A DNA stretch of 64,000 nt, taken from the NCBI GenBank assembly GCA_023407575.1, contig JAEYLX010000027.1, positions 135,836 to 199,835 of the forward strand, given 5' to 3'. The stretch comes from Bacillota bacterium. Lineage in GTDB: Bacteria; Bacillota; Clostridia; Lachnospirales; Lachnospiraceae. The notes below the pieces were generated by a model. The model worked only from the letters and a program-made list of their open reading frames with translations, did no database searches and was not told the origin of the DNA. Both the position numbers and the translations under genes were made by a program. Of the stretch, positions 62,117 to 64,000 are shown one piece after another. Position 1 is the first letter of the stretch. Each line of letters begins with the position of its first letter.

Positions 62117-62329
62117 ACGCAATCGCTCCTTTTACTAAATATTTATCACAACGCAATGCGCGCCATCATACAAAATTTATAAATAACTTTGATATAAATA
62201 CATTAATAAGGGGGGTGTATCTATATCAACTCATATTATAACTCAATTTACCAATTAAATAAATATTTTTTCTTTTATAATATTGCTATGTCCGTGAATC
62301 TACTTTTAACCAAATTTTATTAAGTCAAC

Positions 62330-62355
62330 AAAAAAACCGCTCATTTAGGCGGTTT
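62330..62355 (-). terminator. Minus-strand terminator in the right end of the cassette
   Basis: GCGGTTT (62355-62349) pairs with AAACCGC (62340-62334); reading on the minus strand, seven T residues follow. It would stop outside transcription from entering the cassette ahead of the leader. Confidence 0.7.
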
Positions 62356-62367
62356 CTTACTATTTAT

Positions 62368-62394
62368 ATGTTACCACTTTTGTGTCCCTCGACA
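62368..62394 (-). repeat. Right inverted end of the cassette
   Basis: It ends in CCCTCGACA at 62394 and matches the left end of the cassette at 25 of 27 bases. Confidence 0.75.
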
Positions 62395-62682
62395 TTTAAT
62401 CATCGTCTTATAACAAATCCTAAGTTCGTTTATTTACATCGTCAGCATTCCTGTTAAATTTAATTTTAGTTTTTGAAACATTCGGCGTTTTAATGAAATC
62501 TATAAATTTTATCATTTTGCACCTACCATTCTTATTTCAAATAATTCGATTGTTATTCTCTTGAACTTCTATTTTAATGCTAATTTAGGTTGTGGGGTGT
62601 CCGGGAACATATTGTTAGGTGAAGAGCGTACGAAGTCAGCCATTATTTAGAGTGGGCTATTAGTCTATTCATCTAATACAAC

Positions 62683-63153
62683 TTAATTGTTTTGTACCTT
62701 TAATAAATCTGATAATGCTACTTTTACTACATTCCTTACATTCTCACTTTGATGATTTTCATATTTACTAATAATCGATATATATTTAGGATTATAAGTC
62801 ATATTCAAGGTATACAGTGTTTCCGCAAGAAGTTCAGGTTCAATAAGGTCTATTTTATCAGCTAAATAATCTAGTTCATTTTTTGAGTACAAGCTTAGTA
62901 AATTCAAAATATCTTTCTTGACTTTTATATCTTCATTTTTTATTAAGTATTCTTGCAATAGTATTATAATCTCATCAAAATAGCTTAATTCGTACCCATA
63001 ATACGGATCAAGATACTTATCAAAACAAAATAATAAGCTTCTTTTGCATGCAGATGAAGTACTAAATACTTCTCGGATTGTCTTTATTCCACTTTCTACA
63101 ATAATACTTTGTTCTTTAGAATATGTTATAAATTCAAATTCTTGATTACCCAC
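62683..63153 (-). CDS. Hypothetical helical protein
   Basis: A 156-residue protein predicted largely helical (Leu, Ile, Lys, Glu rich), with repeats resembling HEAT-like helices (YLADKIDLIEPELLAETLYTL and similar). It could be an immunity- or scaffold-type protein, but no function is assigned. The start is GTG 63153 behind GAGGTGAAAGA. A palindrome in front of it may be its operator. Confidence 0.65.
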   Translation of the reverse strand: MGNQEFEFITYSKEQSIIVESGIKTIREVFSTSSACKRSLLFCFDKYLDPYYGYELSYFDEIIILLQEYLIKNEDIKVKKDILNLLSLYSKNELDYLADKIDLIEPELLAETLYTLNMTYNPKYISIISKYENHQSENVRNVVKVALSDLLKVQNN

Positions 63154-63169
63154 TCTTTCACCTCAATAT

Positions 63170-63199
63170 AATACCAGTATTATAGGTAATACTGGTATT
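63170..63199. promoter_or_regulatory. Inverted repeat upstream of the minus-strand gene
   Basis: AATACCAGTATTA (63170-63182) pairs with TAATACTGGTATT (63187-63199) around a TAGG loop and contains a minus-strand TATAAT. It may be an operator or terminator. Confidence 0.5.
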
Positions 63200-63221
63200 T
63201 ATTTTCGTTCATAAATAAATA

Positions 63222-63262
63222 TTTAAAAAAGCATACTCAATGATTGAATATGCTTTTTTAAA
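63222..63262. terminator. Bidirectional terminator
   Basis: TTTAAAAAAGCATACTCAA pairs with TTGAATATGCTTTTTTAAA (one mismatch) around TGA. It lies between two minus-strand genes and terminates transcription from the right one. Confidence 0.8.
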
Positions 63263-63451
63263 TTTATTCAGTGTAAAAATATAATTACTTTTATCATCAA
63301 ATAAAATAAATATTTTTTTGATATAATTGCATTATCGCCTGATTTTTATATATTTTGTTTCAATAAATTTTATAATAGCTTAATTATTTATCTTTTCTTA
63401 TATGTGCTTTTCCCATAGTATTATTTAATAATAATTTGTATGCAATATGTA

Positions 63452-63763
63452 TTAATAAATCATTTTTTCATATAACCATAAATAATTATTTTTAAGAATA
63501 GTACTGTATAGAAACCCATAGAAAAACATCTTGCCTTCAGTAGAATTTCCTACCTCTAGTTCTTTATCTAATTCATTAACATCAATATAAACAATATTAC
63601 TTCTACACCAATCAATTTTAGCAACAACCTGGTGTTTTCCGGGCAATAGGTTATATTCACATGTTTCACCATTTCTGATATCACCACAATAAACATTATC
63701 AATATATATTTTGTATTTTCTCAAAGCATCAAAATATGAATATCTTCTTGAAATTCTTACCAA
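63452..63763 (-). CDS. Hypothetical protein with PEGA-like core
   Basis: A 103-residue protein with a beta-rich core YKIYIDNVYCGDIRNGETCE and LLPGKHQVVAKIDW resembling PEGA-type or small DUF domains found in clostridia, and a hydrophobic C-terminus. The start is TTG 63763 behind AGGAGGAG. Function unknown. Confidence 0.7.
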   Translation of the reverse strand: MVRISRRYSYFDALRKYKIYIDNVYCGDIRNGETCEYNLLPGKHQVVAKIDWCRSNIVYIDVNELDKELEVGNSTEGKMFFYGFLYSTILKNNYLWLYEKMIY

Positions 63764-63892
63764 TTTAAACTCCTCCTCATAATTAATTACAAATTCCTAT
63801 ACTATCTTTTTTTACTGCTCATTATTGCTATTATATGTAGTTCATGAACTTAAAGAATAATACACATTATACCATTGGTGTTAGTATATAAG

Positions 63893-64000
63893 TGTGGACA
63901 CGAAAAGTTTAACACGATAAAATGTTTCATAGAAAGGTGTGTGTTAAACAATGTCCAAGAACGGTACCCGTTATTCGGAAGAATTCAAACAACAGATTGT
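63893..64000 (+). mobile_element. Left end of an IS3-family-like element (truncated by the window)
   Basis: TGTGGACACG at 63893 opens an inverted-repeat-like end and is followed by a transposase start at 63951. The right end lies outside the window. Confidence 0.65.
63951..64000 (+). CDS. IS3-type transposase OrfA, N-terminal part
   Basis: The ORF begins MSKNGTRYSEEFKQQIV after GAAAGGTG, matching the HTH_Tnp_1 opening of IS3-family OrfA. It runs off the window after 50 bases. Confidence 0.8.
   Translation, partial: MSKNGTRYSEEFKQQI

Larger units (their letters stand above)
60588..62394. mobile_element. Transposase-free mobile cassette carrying a GNAT gene and leader peptide
   Basis: The left end, TGTCGAGGGACACAAA..GGTAACAT (60588-60614), and the right end, the same sequence reversed (62368-62394), match at 25 of 27 bases. 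The flanks CTTAA and TTTAA are a near-perfect 5-bp repeat. The left end has five internal binding-type repeats (60588, 60617, 60680, 60765, 60795), the right only one. Inside there is only a GNAT gene, its leader and terminators; no transposase. This is the layout of a mobile insertion cassette moved in trans. The family of the missing transposase (IS21- or Tn7-like DDE) is inferred from the multiple-repeat ends. Confidence 0.8.

Noticed and set aside
62569..62643. 24-codon minus-strand ORF MADFVRSSPNNMFPDTPQPK...
   Set aside because: It reads like a conserved peptide, but it has no ribosome binding site and I could not tie it to any element.
1..64000. tRNA or rRNA genes
   Set aside because: No cloverleaf or rRNA stretch was recognised by eye; a tRNAscan run would settle it.

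Overview
The window looks like a chromosomal segment of an anaerobic, spore-forming, low-GC Firmicute of the Lachnospiraceae / Clostridium phytofermentans type. The sequence-based reasons are AT-rich DNA with strong AGGAGG ribosome binding sites and frequent TTG starts, spoIVA, a mreBCD-PBP2-minCDE-rodA order, an unusually long (946-residue) PBP2, DUF4321 and DUF378 proteins, a T-box leader, and GpsA followed by SpoIVA as in Bacillus. The species assignment is inference; no rRNA or tRNA gene was seen.

From 1 to 33.8 kb is a dense, mostly plus-strand housekeeping block: the end of gpsA, a small Cys-rich protein, spoIVA (spore coat base), a secreted SH3-NlpC/P60 hydrolase, a membrane MutS-like ATPase, rnhA, mutS-mutL-miaA and a YnbB-like PLP enzyme, DUF4321, radC, the shape and division cluster mreB-mreC-mreD-mrdA-minC-minD-minE-rodA, mgsA, a D,D-carboxypeptidase-like lipoprotein, then a HlyD-like protein, yggS, sepF, ylmH, aroB, lspA, rluD and a DUF4143 ATPase. 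Together they cover cell elongation, septum placement, mismatch repair and envelope maturation. A 141-bp MITE-like element with 16-bp inverted ends and a 9-bp target duplication sits between radC and mreB.

From 33.8 to 44.3 kb lie regulators and envelope genes: an orphan BlaI/MecI repressor with a matching operator, an ECF sigma factor overlapping a membrane-anchored partner, a LytTR/DUF3021 pair, an alpha/beta hydrolase, a SIMPL protein with a secreted neighbour, and on the minus strand an ArsR-HMA chaperone-CadA-type P-type ATPase metal-resistance set with two ArsR-type operators and a consensus promoter.

From 44.5 to 60.2 kb is accessory: an XRE regulator whose C-terminal part resembles the cytoplasmic domain of the flagellar export gate protein FlhA; two DUF5050 lipoproteins; a T-box leader with a divergent methionyl-tRNA synthetase; small enzymes (kinase-like, GNAT, acetyltransferase, RidA, VOC); a MerR regulator that seems to lack a canonical start codon, overlapping tandem DUF6273 genes; a cupin; a chimeric protein ending in a copied fragment of the PBP2 from the same window; and a methyltransferase.

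From 60.2 to 64 kb is mobile DNA. Two homologous transposon ends, each with five transposase-type binding repeats, face each other. The right-hand one forms, with a matching inverted end at 62394, a 1.8-kb transposase-free cassette. The cassette carries a double-GNAT acetyltransferase behind an 18-codon leader peptide and mutually exclusive hairpins that can hide its ribosome binding site. This is the best candidate for an undescribed system. Two hypothetical genes and the left end of an IS3-type element close the window.
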